A stretch of 64,000 bases of DNA from Celoporthe dispersa (taxonomy: Eukaryota; Ascomycota; Sordariomycetes; Diaporthales; Cryphonectriaceae), in contig WAID01000009.1 of assembly GCA_016584495.1 (NCBI GenBank), positions 1,736,001 to 1,800,000 on the forward strand, read 5' to 3'. The notes under the pieces were generated by a model. That model was not told the origin of the DNA, did no database searches, and was given only the letters and a program-made list of their open reading frames with translations. The position numbers were made by a program, and so were the translations under genes. Shown here one piece after another: positions 1-13,743 of this stretch. Every line of letters starts with the position of its first letter. Position 1 is the first letter of the stretch.

Positions 1-883
1 ACATTACCTCGCCAGGGTTGTTGTCTCTCTGGCGTGAGAACCTTGGAAAACAAAACACCACGTATCCATCCGGATGATTGGCCATGTCAAGCGCGGCACT
101 CGTTTTGGCCCTGATGACTCACGCCCCCTGCTCGCTGCCAGATTTTCCTGATACAGCCACCGGCGGATGGCTGGCGATCCCTCGTCACATCGTCGGTAGT
201 GTCTCCCCCAGTGTGTGTTGTGTGGGTACGACTGGCCGTCGTAATTGGCCGGCCGGCCTGTAATTGGCACTCCCTCTTCCTCCTGTGCTAGATAGAACAT
301 GAACCCAGCAGCTTCTTTGAATAGACGGCGGCCCTGCATGCGGCCACCCATCCATCCATCCCACCTGCGACAGGAGAGAGGGTCTCGGCAGGAGCCTCTG
401 CCAATCACCGGTCCATGGCACTCATCCTGTCTATGGATGATGCCAGCTCTCGAGAAAGGAGCCTATTGGAGCCCTCCCCGTCCTAACGGTGCCGGTAACC
501 CGAACACGGGGAAAGGAAGAGAGAGAGAGAGAGAGGTGGTGTCGGCGGCCATCAAGGTGGGCGAGGCCTACTCGGAGCACCTTGACGGCTTCGACTGGCT
601 GGCGCCGGCTGACCAGGCGACATCGACATCGGCATCTCCAAGAGCGCCAGGCCGATGGTCCACGTATGTCGAGCCAGGACACGCCGACGAGCTTCCTCTT
701 TCCCTCGCGCGGCGTCGTGGGTAGGCCAGGGACAAGCCTCTGCTGCAGGGCGTTGGGGGCGCGGCTCGGGGGCCGCAGCACCTTCTCCATAGGAGAGCAG
801 ATGGAGAGAGAAAGAGAGGAGGGGGCCCTGCACCTGCCCGTAGTCCTGCATTGCAGCAGTGCATTTCCCCCGGCCCCCCCGGC

Positions 884-893
<10 letters not shown>

Positions 894-912
<19 letters not shown>
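894..912. repeat. (CTG)n triplet microsatellite
   Basis: Six uninterrupted CTG units lie in a gene-free area. Nothing around them suggests a coding role. Confidence 0.9.
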
Positions 913-914
<2 letters not shown>

Positions 915-1605
915 CTGCTAAAGATGGTTGGCGCGAAGCAACCTGGACAGTAGCTATGAGCACCCAGGTCCTGACGGTGCGTCTCCCTGCTCCGAGGAAG
1001 GAGGTTGCAGCAGATAAAATGCAGGTCGGATCCTCCCTTAGGCGCATTAGCGAAGTACCGAGCGAGCCCTCTTCACACTGGTCCACCTCTCCCTCCCTCC
1101 TTCCCTCCTTCCCTGCCATCCTCACCAGCCAGGCCAACCAGCCAGGCCAGCCTGCCTGCTGGGAGCATGTTGCCCTCGTCTTGCGTCGGGCTGCAGGTGA
1201 ATCGCAAAACAGCTTAGCGCATCGATACTCGCCCACGATGGTTGCAACCGCCTTGCCTCATCCTGCCTCTGGGCCCTGCTTAGCTGCCCGGCTGCCTTGT
1301 CTTGGGGTCACAGCAGCTAACAGGTTTAGCTGGGTTTGGCGGGGGGCAGGCTAGGGAGATAGAGCCACAGCGCCTCTGAGAGGACAAGCAGGAACGACCC
1401 CACCTTTTTTCACACACTCTTCTTTCTCTCTCACTCACGCACATTCACACGCACGCACCACCCCACCACCCTCTCCCGCCTTAGCTGCTTCGTACTAGTC
1501 GCTCTCCCTTGGGCGGCTGGACAGACGAGTGGGGTCACCAGGGCATGGTCCAATGCCGCCTTGCTGTTTCGTGGCTTTCCTGCATGTGCCCTGCTTCGAG
1601 AGACG

Positions 1606-1606
<1 letters not shown>

Positions 1607-1642
<36 letters not shown>
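1607..1642. repeat. (TG)n dinucleotide microsatellite
   Basis: Eighteen uninterrupted TG units form one of the longest pure dinucleotide runs in the window. No gene overlaps it. Confidence 0.95.
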
Positions 1643-1643
<1 letters not shown>

Positions 1644-4600
1644 CATGGCCCTGCTGATAAGTCATAGTAGAGGCTGCATGTGCGATACTGTGTTAAAACG
1701 CACCATGTTCGGGGGGAGGGAGGGGGTGGCGATAGCACGAGAGGGAACGAGTGGTGTTCGATGTTGGCCTCGGGGAACCGCACAAGGTGAGGCTGAAGTG
1801 TCATTTTTTTTTTGTTTTTGTTTTCCTTGTTATGATCGAATGATGGTCATGACGGTTACACTACATTGAGACACGAGAGGCAAGAAGTGAAAACTCTGAA
1901 GGGTGCTGAGCGGCGATCTTGCAACCCCGCGTCTGCTTGCCGTCGTCATGGGCTGATGATGGCGCAGCAGAAATCTGGTACGAGCGTTGACGCCGCGGTC
2001 GATGGTCAACGGTCGGAGGGAATGGTTGCGATGATGATAGGGGCGATGCAGCCAGGAGGGCAACAAGTAGCATCGGCGGCAGGACTCGAACTATGTCGTC
2101 CTACCACACAATATAGAAACAGCCCCCCTTCCCCTCCATCATTTGCTGATCCGCCGCCGCGATGGCACGCTGTGCGGAAACGCCTGCATCACCCTTTTTC
2201 CCGTCGCCAGTAACATTAGCTGCATGAAAGAACCTGGTGCTGGACTGGCAAGCTAGACATGCATCACATTCACACACACGCACATCACGCACACCACTGC
2301 GCATTACTGAACCGGGTATATCGAGTTGGGATCGAGTGGTTCTGTCCGTCCCTTGGCCTTGTCTCCCAAGGCGTGCGATCGGGGAAGTGGGAGGACGAAC
2401 GAATTGCATCAGGCAGCCCTCTTATCTCGCGAGAAGGAGTACGAGAGCCACACACACCTCCCGCACTCATAGGGAAAGCCGAGGTCCTGTTGTTGGCGGT
2501 TGTCGTTGTTGACTGATCGTCGTCTTGCGTTATCTCTTGGTGTCGAATAAGGGTTTCATTGATGGATACTTTGCAGATAGACTTCTCACCTAGTCTCCGT
2601 TTTTAGTTTGCTGTCATCGATACCGAAGCCGGCATCTTCCTCGGTCCTAGCACACCAGCCGACGACGAGGCGAGCGAGAGAAAAGAAAAGGAAAAGAAGA
2701 AGAAAAAAAAAACCGAAATTTGAGGCGCCCGTCTGCGGGGAGGATGGTGCACCTGCAGGAGAAATATTTCTTTCTCCTTCTCTTGTTGTCCCCAAGCATA
2801 GAATCTATGCAGCAGCAGAAAGGAGGCGAACCACGGATGCGGGAGCGAACCCTTCGCGAGATGATCGTAGTCCACTCCCAAGGTAACGTCAAGCTCTCAA
2901 TGATCCTCCCCTGACATTTTCTGAAGATGGAAATGGATCGCGACCCCGGCGCGGACCGGAACCTAGAAGGACCCTCAATCTCATAAAAAAGAGAGAGAGA
3001 CCCAAGTTTCCAACAACCCACGGACGGGAACGGGCTGGCCGCCGTGGAGGTCCTCCGTCTGGATTTGCGCTTTCGAGGAACGGACCTCCTGAGGTTGCGG
3101 GTGTTTGCGGGGAGAAGGAGAGACAATAGCAGACAGATGATGAGTCGACTCCCCGAAAAACCGCGTGATATTGGACAGCTTGACAGCGTTTACACCCCCC
3201 CCCCCGAGATTTGCAGCCCAGCAGTTTCAGTAAAGAACTGGTTCCTTGGGCTAGGCGCCTTCCGTCCAGTTCCAAGGTGAATTTTCAGCAGTACTACACT
3301 ATCTAAGCGATGTCCTGGCCGAGACGCAGATTTAGCCCTCAACCACCCGATACTTTATCTTCGCCCAGCTTCAGGGACTTCCCACTAATGCAGGTCTGGA
3401 TGCTTCAGATACACTTTTGCGATGCTTTCGTTCTCGGTGATGAGAACCCAGAAGCGAGCTCTTTGCCCCCACTTCCTGCATATCCAGAAAGAGATTTATC
3501 TCAACAGAGGTCAGCTGGTCGATCTGTCTCGAGGGCTTCAACCATGGCATAACATCCTACATACTACCATAGTATGTACGCACATAACAATGTACAGCAG
3601 ATCAACCTAGAGGTTGCAGGCATCTTCTGAAACAGACCTTTTGTTGATCAATGTTTCTCGCATCTCTGAATCAGCATTCCTGTTGACAGAAACGTGACTG
3701 TCAACAAAAAAGTCACATGCATCAACCCCAACAACCAAATTCTGCTGTCTTGTCTCTGTCTTGTGCCCTAGGATGTTTTGTGGCCAAGTCAAGCTGGTTA
3801 GCAGTCCACAGCCCAGCTGACCAGACACGGGATGACATGTTTATGGGATGCATGCCCTCTGAGCAGAGAAGCTAGACGCCCTTCAAAAGGCCAACCCATC
3901 ATCCATCGTCTTAGGGCCAGCCAGGCCAGGCCAGTCAGGCCACCACCAGCCCAGGAACAGGAACGAGAACGAAACCGTGTAGCAGCACCCAGGGCGACTG
4001 AGGCCGGGCCAAGCAGGTGGCCTGAAGTGACCACCAGCTCCCCGAGATCAGCCAACAATAAGGCCAGACATACATGCCACTGTGTCGAAATTTTTTTCCC
4101 TTCTTTTTCCCTTAAACGGTATCTGCTACCAGCTGCAGGCCCGTGTGTACCTTACCTTGCCGTGCCAGAGCTGCCCTCCAAGGTCCTCAGGGTGCGGATA
4201 GCTCCACCCCTACCCATCCCCCTCCACCTCTCAAGAGCTCTCCACCTGTACGTACTGCTGTACCCTGGTACACTCTCTCGCTGTGGACACACCCGTAGCC
4301 TTGTGGACTCTTGCTGGTACTACCCGTCGAGTTTCCCTTGTCACGCCCCCCCCCAGGCATAGTATTTTTACACAGGGGGGGTGTGGATGAGGTTCGTGTT
4401 AGACCCGCCCCTATATCATGCATAGTGACCTTGGCAATTCTTGGGGCTTGTCACCATGTGAAGCAGGCCTGGCGCCAGGGTGGCGAGAAAAACTTAGCCC
4501 ACTGGGGGGGGGCCCTGGTGCATGAGAGGTGTGAGTCTTCCTTTGAAAAACTTTTCAGAGACACCCACCCTCTTTTCCAAGAAATCTTGTACATCACACG

Positions 4601-5185
4601 CCCCCCCCAGGCTCTGCCCCCTGTCCTTGTCGTGAGCCAGGGTACTATGCTGCTGCTGCTGCTAGAGCAAACAAGGGATAGTGGTTTCTGCAGGAGCAAG
4701 GCCTCCCCGGTTGTGGGTTCGATGCCTTGAGCTGCTCTGCTCCGCCTATGTCGCTCTCTCTTGATACAAATGCTTCCTCCTACCCTTTCTCGACTCCTCA
4801 CTTCCACCACAGCATCTGCTGGATATAATCACTCCGCTTTCGATTCTACACCTCAAACACTTGTGTTGTTACCATACAATACCTTTTAACTCTTTCTCCT
4901 CTCTCAAGCAACCAACAGAGATCTTCCCTTCTCAGCCTCTGCTCACTCCTCCCCACTGTCCACCGTCATCCTCGTCCACGCTCGACCGGCAGCCCTCCCA
5001 CTCCACCCCTCTTCCACTTCCAACTTGGCCGAGCTCACTTCGACACACACACGCACGTACACCATACTCGTCTCTCAAGAAGACTCGAGTATCAGGCGAA
5101 CGACCCAATAGAAAAAGGAGCCTCTTGGCCGTCTACGAAACATCCGTTTCACGACCACCGCCACCACCTCAATATCCCTTTCAAG

Positions 5186-5632
5186 ATGTCTTCCGAATGG
5201 GACCACTCCTACTGCCTCAACTGCGACAAGCAGACTGATGGCACGACCTACTGCTCCGAGTCCTGCAGGCTGGCGGAGTACGAGCAGTCCGCTGCTGCCA
5301 GCACCGGGCCAAGCTCGCCTGCCTTCAGCGGGCCCAACTACCCTTGGACCTCTGCGAGGGCATCACCATCCGCCAGCAGGTTCTACCTGTCACCAGCATA
5401 CGACTTCAGCCAGTCGACCTCCCACCCGTCCTCGCAGCGCCGCGGCTCCCTAGCTCCACCACAGCGACTCCTGTCGCCCTCGAGCTCGCAGGCCAGCCTG
5501 TGCTCCATGAGGAGCAGCTCGTCAGCCAGCAGCGAGGCGGCCATGCAGCTGTCGGACGCCGCCAGGAGGGAACTCCACGCCTATGCGAGCTCGTTCGAGA
5601 CCGCCCGTGCATCACGCAGGCAGTCCCATTAG
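5186..5632 (+). CDS. Ecl1/Ecl2/Ecl3-type zinc-binding protein
   Basis: A single-exon gene of 148 residues. The N-terminus carries a compact zinc-binding signature, Cys10-x2-Cys13 then Cys23-x3-Cys27, within YCLNCDKQ and YCSESCRLAEYE. This matches the fungal Ecl1 family, known in yeasts as small nuclear or cytosolic factors that extend chronological lifespan and respond to stress and nutrient signals. The middle (about 35-125) is Ser/Pro/Ala-rich and probably disordered. The C-terminus has a short conserved-looking helix, LSDAARRELHAYASSFE. I chose the ATG at 5186 because it lies 10 codons before the first zinc ligand and no ATG is visible in the CT-rich leader. The exact role in this fungus is inferred from the family. 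Confidence 0.85.
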   Translation: MSSEWDHSYCLNCDKQTDGTTYCSESCRLAEYEQSAAASTGPSSPAFSGPNYPWTSARASPSASRFYLSPAYDFSQSTSHPSSQRRGSLAPPQRLLSPSSSQASLCSMRSSSSASSEAAMQLSDAARRELHAYASSFETARASRRQSH

Positions 5633-7356
5633 GCGGTTATCACGATGACTCTTTTTCTCTATTTCCGAAGTGGATTCGCTTTTACTTTTGCTGGTAGTGG
5701 CACCCCAGCTACTGGCATGACCTCGTTTCCTTGATACCCCCCCCCTCTACCTCACCTGAACACAAAACTTCTCCGGCGCTTGGAACACCACATCGGGACC
5801 GCACATCGCATCATACTACCGCTTTCGTCGTCTTATCTCTCTTTTGTTCGGGCCCTCGAGCCTTCTTCTTTACCTTCATCACTTCGGATCATCGGCGGAT
5901 ACTTCTAGTCTTTCTGTTGTACCACACACAACACACACACACACACCAAAAAAAAAGCATCAGTCGGAGCAAAGCATCATTAAAAAGTTTGGGACCATAC
6001 ACGGATCAGGGGCAGGATATTTGATTTTGGGCCTTGGGCGGGGAGACTGGAGAACTTTGGGCGTCAACAATAGGACCCGAGAACAACTTGACTCATCAAA
6101 TGGGTTTCTTTTTTCTCCGATTCAAAGGGATGGTGTCCCACACATGGACATTTTGTTTTCTTGTATGGAACATGGGCGAACAGCGCCCGCAGTGACCGGT
6201 CGTGATCGAGATGGGATTTCGTCACGACCATGTCTATGACTGATGCCTAGGTATCCACAACACTGTGGATAGGCTACATCTGGGTGGGGTGGTTTTATGT
6301 GGTTCATCATGAAGCACCACATAGTACTATCTCACAGGGCTGAGGGAAGAGCCGAGATCGGGAGGGATACTGGACTGGAAGAGCTCTCGTATGAGGATCG
6401 AAGGATACTGTCAGACAGACTTGGACCTTACACAACAATAGGTGGATAGCCTCTTCAAACGCGTCCCCGTTGTCTTGAGAAAAAAAATGAGAACAGTTTC
6501 ACACCTCTCCACTATTGTTCCCTTGCATGTTTTCATACTCTGCATGACGATGACAGCCGTGACGCCGCCGTACGACAATCAAATTCGCACACCACACACA
6601 CACACACCACCCATGCTTACTGGAATGCCATTGTTACTGGCGATTCCCCGTGTCTACCCATAATTTCGACAACTCACTTTACACAGAGGCTCCTTTACGA
6701 AGAACGGGAAGGACACGTGGGGGTTCGAGGAATGATGACTCACCTCAAGATGCCTCTTTCTTTTTCTTCCCACACGCCCAACATGACAAGACAGGTGGAC
6801 GAGGGTGACCCACAATTGACGACGTCACCAGTCTCAATTGCTAGGGCCTTGCTCCTCCAGCAACAAACAGCGCTCTTGTCCGTCTCGTCCTGGACGGATT
6901 CCAGCTGCTTCGAAGCGGAAGCTCTCGGAAACCTCGCGAGAGCCCTTCCTTGTCGCGTGGTCTACCCTAGGGCCTCTCCAGCCTTCGCTCTCGTCACCTG
7001 GATGGACTTTTTTTGGGGGGGGCTTGGTCGGGTCACGATCAACCCCCCTTAGCCAGGGCTGAAAGTCTTGTGAACAACAAAGAATCTACATGCGCACAAT
7101 ACTCGCTCACTCTCTCGCACTCGGGGGACCAGATGGCGAGAGCGACGGGATGAGAAGACATTAGAGCGGGCGGCTCAAGGAGCTAAAGCTGCTGGACCAC
7201 CGCCCGGTCCCAGACGCCTGGATCAGGAACAGTCTTCCTCGTCCCTTCTTGTCGTCTTTTTTTTTCTTCTTCTGGCCCAACTCTTTTCTCTGTCTCTCTC
7301 TTTTTTTTTTTTTTCTGTCTTTTTTCTTTTCCTTAGGGACGCCAGTCTTTTGTTGA

Positions 7357-7396
7357 ACACACACACACACACACACCACAGAGAGAGAGAGAGAGA
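7357..7396. repeat. (AC)n followed by (GA)n
   Basis: Ten AC units (7357-7376) are followed after four bases by eight GA units (7381-7396). This compound microsatellite sits next to an 80-base pyrimidine-rich tract. Confidence 0.9.
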
Positions 7397-7612
7397 AAGA
7401 GAGGCAAACAGCACACAGCCGGGGTTGGTTCGACCCAGCCTCACTCGACCATACCATAACCATCCCAAGCGTTGCTTGTCGGGCCCGTCTGGTCGTCCGG
7501 CGCCGGCGAGAGAAGGCTAAGCAAAGAAAAAGTCCCCATATTGATGGGACGGGATCTACTCCAGCCCGCTCCTCACGCTAATACCTTAAAACTTAGCAGG
7601 CGGCTTTGTTGT

Positions 7613-7661
7613 GCCTAGCATAGGAACATACGCTGGAGAGCTTTAAGCTCTCGTGCTAGGC
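7613..7661. other. Nested inverted repeat (hairpin or cruciform)
   Basis: The outer arms GCCTAGCA (7613-7620) and TGCTAGGC (7654-7661) are perfect reverse complements. Inside them, GAGAGC (7636-7641) and GCTCTC (7647-7652) pair around a TTTAA loop. The structure lies in gene-free DNA and its function is unknown. Confidence 0.6.
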
Positions 7662-10600
7662 CCACGCTCACCGGTAAGGCGATGTTGCACAGGCGACCAA
7701 TGCATGAAGCACGTTGGGGGTGACTATCGGCCCCCAAGGTTTACCCTAAGCTGTGGCGGGCGAGGGTGAGGGTTTTTTTTCTCTTCTTTCTTCTTTTCTA
7801 TTTTCCTCTTTCGTTTCTTTTCTTCTTCTCGTGGTGGCGCGGGATGCCGTTCACGGTTGCTAAGGTCCTATTACATGATAGTGTCATACTGAAGACTACC
7901 TTGCAACACAGCCACAGCAGGCCTGGTCAGCTACTTCTGTGCCGAAAGAGACCAGCTACGGTGATGGACAGTGAGGCATTTCTGCTCATGAAGCGCTGGA
8001 TGTAGGAACAGGGCCTTGGACACACAACATCACTCAGCCTGTCTGTCCCGTCGCTCCCGAACAGGATTATATGGCTCTCTACGGTCAGGATCTTCGATCC
8101 CGACCCAGGCTGTGGTGGAATCGCACGCACACATCCTGTACACACCCCCCCCCCCCAAGACAACCATGATTCCCATCAGCTTCTACGATCTACACCCTCT
8201 CGGGCGAGGTACCTTGTCCCGCCCACTGCTGAAGGGTGTGCATCAAAACTGAAGCGGTCATTACGTACCAGCGGCCAGCCTCACTGGCTGCGCCCGAACG
8301 GTTCGTACCACCGGGGGTGGGTGAGATAATTGCGCCATTGCAACATCTGAGACAAGCAAGGGCTTCTTAGGAGGGAACAAAATAAAAGCGAGAGAGGGCG
8401 TCTGGGCGTCTAGTCAACAGGCTAAAGTCTCAACAGCAAGCCACCATTTTTGGGGGGGAGGGGCGTGGGGGGTTAAGTTTGGGATCGACATTGCGGGCTT
8501 CCAAACAAAGGCGATGGATGAGACCATTCTCTCTCTCTCTCCTCTTGCCTGTCTCGCCTGTCCTCCTTTTGTTTTCGTGCCAGGCGTGTCCGGGACAATC
8601 AAACAGAGTCTGGTGTCTTTTTACGGTTTTAGCGAGAACGAATGGGCTCGGTCTAGGTCGTCCAGGTAAGGATTTTGGGTTGGTCGATCGGTGCGGGAGT
8701 ATCCTTTGTTCGCCGCGGCGATCTGCTGTGGCTTGTTGACCTGTCTCTGCTTGTTGCCCTGCGTCCCAGGTGGGGTGCGGGACATTCCAGCACGGCTACG
8801 TCCTGGATTTAGCGACTGCGACTCACACCCATCGCTGTTTTTCTCTCTCTCAACGCGAAGAGCGAAAGGAGGGGGGCGTGTCTGTATGGCGTGTGTGTCC
8901 TAGGTGCCTTCTCTGCCCTGTTTCATCTGGGCTGATGAGAGAGGGAAAAAGAGCTCTCCAGCTTGGCCCGAGAAGCTTGGATCTCAGGAGGATCCCTGAA
9001 CCACCACCAGACACCCGCCCCTCCCTCGCTCCCAAGGGCAGACAGAGCAAGCAGGCGACATTCAGCTTCTGCCGGACTCGTGTGTGGTTTCAAAGCCCGC
9101 CCGCCCGACCACTGCTCACACCCCGGCTCGGCGACAGGGCCAAGGCAAGGACCATCCCATCTCCTTGTCTCTGTGCCCTCCTGCTGTGGTACAAGGCTCA
9201 TCCTGCGAGGGGGAGACACACGACAATCCCCTGGCGGCCTTCTGTTCCTGGTGTCGTCGAATGCAAAACACACGCACAAGTCCCGCGCTATCACGGTCAG
9301 CAGGGCATCGACAGCGAGAGCTGTTAGTCGCGGGACAACCACGGGACGAGAGACGAGACGGGGCCTTGTTCTTTTGTTGTAGGCAGGCCCTGGTCAGAGC
9401 CGGCCAGGTCGGGACGGATGCGATCGATCTCCAATCCTTCGCAGCATGTCATCCGTCTCCCCCCAGTGCCTAGGGTACGCATTAGCATAGCATGCTATAG
9501 AGTACATACTTAGATGTGCTGTGTAGGCAGAGGATCTGCAGAGAGCCCGCGGAGTGTCGGCTGCTGTGTGACACCTTAACTGCTACTAATAAGTTTATAT
9601 TAAGCGAAGTTCTCGGTGAGCGATGATGCATGTTCACAAGCTAGCCCATGCATGCCCTCGACGGTGCGCAGGTTATGGGCCACAGCCCTCTCGACGTGCT
9701 ATGTAGCCACCCTGCCACCCTACAGAGCGAGGTTCTCTCCTGTTTAGCCCCCTCGTGCCTTCCATTGGAACAGCTACTATAGCAGGTGAGCAAGGGAGAG
9801 AAGGAGCAAGGGGACCGTCACATTGCAATGTGCCCCACAAGGCTCCCAAGTCTAGATGCTTGTGGGACCAGCGCGTGCCCGGAGTGGCTCTTTCCTCTCA
9901 TCATCATCATCAGCATCATGCACAAACCGACAAAGCTCGCCAACGAGGAAACCCCCCGTCGAGACCGGGATAAGAGAAGTTTTTTCTTTCTTTCTTCCTT
10001 CTTCCTTGTCTTCTTTTCTCCTTTCAAGCATGTCACTCACAGCCTCAGGGCTTGGACGAATCAGCGCGCACCGTCAGGCGAGTGTGTCCTGCCTGCGATC
10101 TCGGTAAAGAGCCTCTCAAGGTTTATTTATTTGCCCCGTCGGGTCCAGACCCTACGAGCCTTTCCATATGCCGGTGTCTCGACCAGGGGTGTGCGCATTA
10201 AAAACAAGAAAAAACTTTTTTTATTCGTCTCTTAGACGTCTTGATGTCTCGATGTGAGGCCAGAAGACAGATCAACAGCCAGGTTGGCCAATACCCACAC
10301 ACAGAACCCTTGTAGGATGGGCTGACGTCTGAAAAGTTCTGTCGGCGTTGCCTGACCGGACAGACTGTTGTGGACTCCGCCCTTGCCAGCGAATTAGTTG
10401 AGGCCAGGTTTTGAGGTGCAGTCATGCCCAAAAGCCCAGGCTCCGACAGCACACAACTCGCTTCTTTTCTCCACACGCAAGCTGCAAGGAAGGGGGGGAG
10501 CAAAAGAGAGGGAGAAGAAGAAAAAAAGGCAAGCCAGGCGGCTGTTTCAACAGGGAATGGCACCATCAATGGAAAAAGTTTCACACACCGCGTTCAAACT

Positions 10601-13600
10601 CCATATGCCAACGGCCCCGTTTCCCCCCATTCCCGTTCCCGCTCGCTCGAGCGGACAGAACCTGAAGGGGGATCCACCGGCCCACCAACTGAGGAGACCC
10701 TTTTTTCCCCGTGATTGATGCAAGCGGTGGAGAGAGGGAAAAAGAGAAGTTTAGGGGGATGGGTAACGAGAGGCCCGCCCTCGCCTGTGCCGCGTGCGAA
10801 TCGGGACCTTGGCCGGTGGAATGGGGGCCGGCCACATGAGAGCAAACACACACCACCCACGCGACTACAACCCCCGGCTCCAGAGTCCCGGCCTGACCGG
10901 GCGGGTATCATGCATGTCTTGTCTCTTCTTTTTTGAATTTTTTCTTTCTCTCTTTTCCCTCCACCCTGTTCCCACGCACGATGGGGCCCGAGGCGGGTCT
11001 TAGGTTCCCCCCCCTCCCCAAGCCCATCCAGGCTCGCACGCGCGCAAACGCATGCACGCACATGAACCGGTGAAGGAAAGACCTTGCGCCGAGACCAGGT
11101 TTGGTTGGGAAGGGGGGGCGTGGGCAGAAGAAAGAAGCGGACCCTCTGTGCACGGCGGAAGAGCTGTCCGGAGGAGGTTCCACAGCCCTTTGGGATCCAT
11201 CTGCTCCTCTCTCCAGCTCGCCTCGTCGTCTCCTCTCCACACGAGACACGTCTGGTGGGACCACCACCCTTACAACCCTAGAAACCAACCTCCCGTCTGG
11301 AACCACCACCTGTCAAGCTCGGCAAATATTCACCAATGGGCTGCGGCCGAGGAGCCAAGCCATGTCTTTGTGTTGGCAGGAGAAGAGAGGAGACGAACTG
11401 AGACCCTGGGCGGGTGCCTGGCTGAGGGCCTTGTCGTGAGAGGTGAGGTGAGGCGCGTGTGGGTGGGTGTGCCTGAGCCCAAGGCACACTGGGGGAGTGG
11501 GTGACCGGAGGTAGACGAGACGAGGGTTGAACAAGACAGATAGATAGATGGTGGCATGCTGGCTGTCTCCATCTCCCAGCCACGGGACACAAGAAACGTG
11601 TCAGCCATTATTTGCTGACCATCGTGTGTACTCTCTCGCAAGGGAGAACAGACATTCCACCACGAAACACCACCGCAATAACAACAACAACAACAACAAT
11701 AACACCAACACCACCCCGCCAAGACTACTGGTCTGGCGTCCACTGGATCCTCGGTAGTCCCGTTGTTTGGCACCACCCATGTGGCACCACCCATGCCAAA
11801 GCTCTGTTGTGCCTGGGCATATCTGCATGTTTCAGTGTAGAGGCCTGTCCTTCTCTCTCTCTCTCAGTCTCTCTCTCTCTCTCTTCCCCCACCCCCCTTT
11901 CTGCCCTGCAGCTCTCTTCTTTCTCCTGTGTGTTGTCTGTGCATCATTGGGCGTCGTTGAGATGCTTGCTGTGCCTTACGCCTGCTGCCGCCGCCTCCTC
12001 CCCACTCCTCTGACCCCGCCCCCTGCGCCAGTGCTTTATAGAGACACGCCTTCGCTCGGGCAGGCAAGCAAGCAGGCAACCAGAGGAGACGACTGGCTAC
12101 CCAGTCAGCGGAGGCACTCGTCCAGCCCACTTCCCCTCGTCAGACACGGGGCGCTGGCTTGCCATGGCTGCTATCCAAGCGGGTACAACGCGATCTAGAG
12201 AAGCCCAGAAGCCTGACCCACTGCGGCGTCGAGTCTCCATCTCGATGTGTGCGACTTGTTGTTGTCTGGGAGGCAATCACTGGACCATGTGTACCATAGT
12301 ACGACCAATGGACAGCCAACACGCCATGGCAGAAAAGGGGGGAGGGGGAGGAGGAGGAGGAGGGAACGTGGGTGATAGACCAGTCAAGGGAAGGCAAGAA
12401 GAAGAAAGGAAAAAAGAAGAAAGGCCCATCTCCCTCTGGCGTCGTACCCATCGTCAAGCTGTAAGCGCAGACAACATGAGCGCGCGAGCGACGCGGGTCA
12501 GGGCAGACAAGACCAGTGCCAACCTAGCTGGGCCAGCACAAGCGTGTACGTCGTCGATCCTCCTCAGTCAATCAAGGGACTGTGCGAGCCCAGCCCTGTG
12601 GAGAGGAGGAAGAGGAGAAATGCATCCTTGTGGGGGGCCAGAGCGTGCCAGGCACGATCGCAGGAACGGCACGAGGATGCTGCATATGCTCTGGTGTGCT
12701 GGCAGTCTCTGTTTGGCCCTCACTTTTTTTCTGGAGGAGGGGGGGGTCTAGGAACCAGGGCTAGGGCCAGGACTGGTCTGGTCCCTTGGGCAAGTTGGGC
12801 CGTAGGTACAGAGATGGTTTTTTTTTCTTCTTCTTTCTTTTCCCTCAGAGGTTTCAGTATTTGCACGGGGGAAAGGCTTCTTCACAGTGTGACAAAAGAC
12901 CAAGAATTCTTAGGGTGTACAGTCAAGGAATAAGTAAGCAGTAATACATGGGGCTTAGTGATGGGGATTGTAGTGGATGCAATCAATAATGTAGCAGAGG
13001 TCTCAGAACACAAGTCGTTGGCAGACATGACGAGGTGGTTGAGATGTGGCACACATATGTGTGCAGTCATGTAACGACTCATAATGCTCTACTCATCATA
13101 GATGCCCTCGGATGATCCAAACTATGGATAATAGCATCACCAGGATGCTGAGGCTGGGAGGAACCTCCGAGGAAGGCCGGAACTGTCTGTTCATCTGGGC
13201 GGGGAGGTTGCACAAGAAAGGCCAATGGCATTTGTCCATTGCCGCTTGGGAGACACAAACAAGAGAGTAGATTGCAGGGCTTCAAATTACCTATCTAGGG
13301 AGGAAAAGAAAAGAACGTGTGAGATTTCGAGCTGGGGGGTAAGAGGCCGCCAGCCAAAGTAACACGATAGACACGGATCTTCAAGTCTCTAAAGCCTAGT
13401 CAAAGGCAGCCGATGCTCCCCATTTCCCTCTTGATGCAGTACATGCTCTGCCTCCATAGGGAACATCTCCGTGCACGCGGCCGAGCAGAGGTGGTCAACA
13501 ACGAGCCCAGCCAAGGGAGACGCTCCCGGGCCACCGTCTTGTGAATACTTACCACAACCCAGGCTCAAACCCCCTTGCTCGTCCACAGCTAGGATGGGAC

Positions 13601-13723
13601 GAGATTGGAGGTGGCGCACAATGTGTAATGCCCTCGCCAGCTCTCAAACCGGCATTTTTTTTCTCTTTTGCTGTTATCGAGTCAACCGCCTGAAGATTTG
13701 TAAAAAAGACACTCACACACACA

Positions 13724-13743
13724 ACACACACACACACACACAC
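13724..13743. repeat. (AC)n microsatellite
   Basis: About ten AC units, preceded by a shorter CA run from which a two-base break separates them. Confidence 0.9.

Larger units (their letters stand above)
1..5185. other. Gene-free stretch with simple repeats
   Basis: I see no recognisable gene here. The open frames are short, lack family motifs and are dominated by low-complexity residues. The stretch holds a CTG run, a 36-base TG run, many purine or pyrimidine tracts, and C or G runs of 8-9 bases between about 4340 and 4610. The last 350 bases are strongly CT-rich and contain no ATG that I can see. They probably form the promoter and 5' leader of the downstream Ecl1-type gene. Confidence 0.6.

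Noticed and set aside
2070..2110. Minus-strand AGTTCGAGTCC as a tRNA B box
   Set aside because: The flanking bases do not form tRNA arms and no A box lies at a suitable distance.
4690..4730. GGGTTCGATGCC as a tRNA B box
   Set aside because: No matching T stem, anticodon arm or acceptor stem can be drawn around it.
12880..13290. AT-richer segment as a retrotransposon remnant
   Set aside because: None of the six frames gives a reverse transcriptase, integrase, gag or transposase motif, and no terminal repeats were found.
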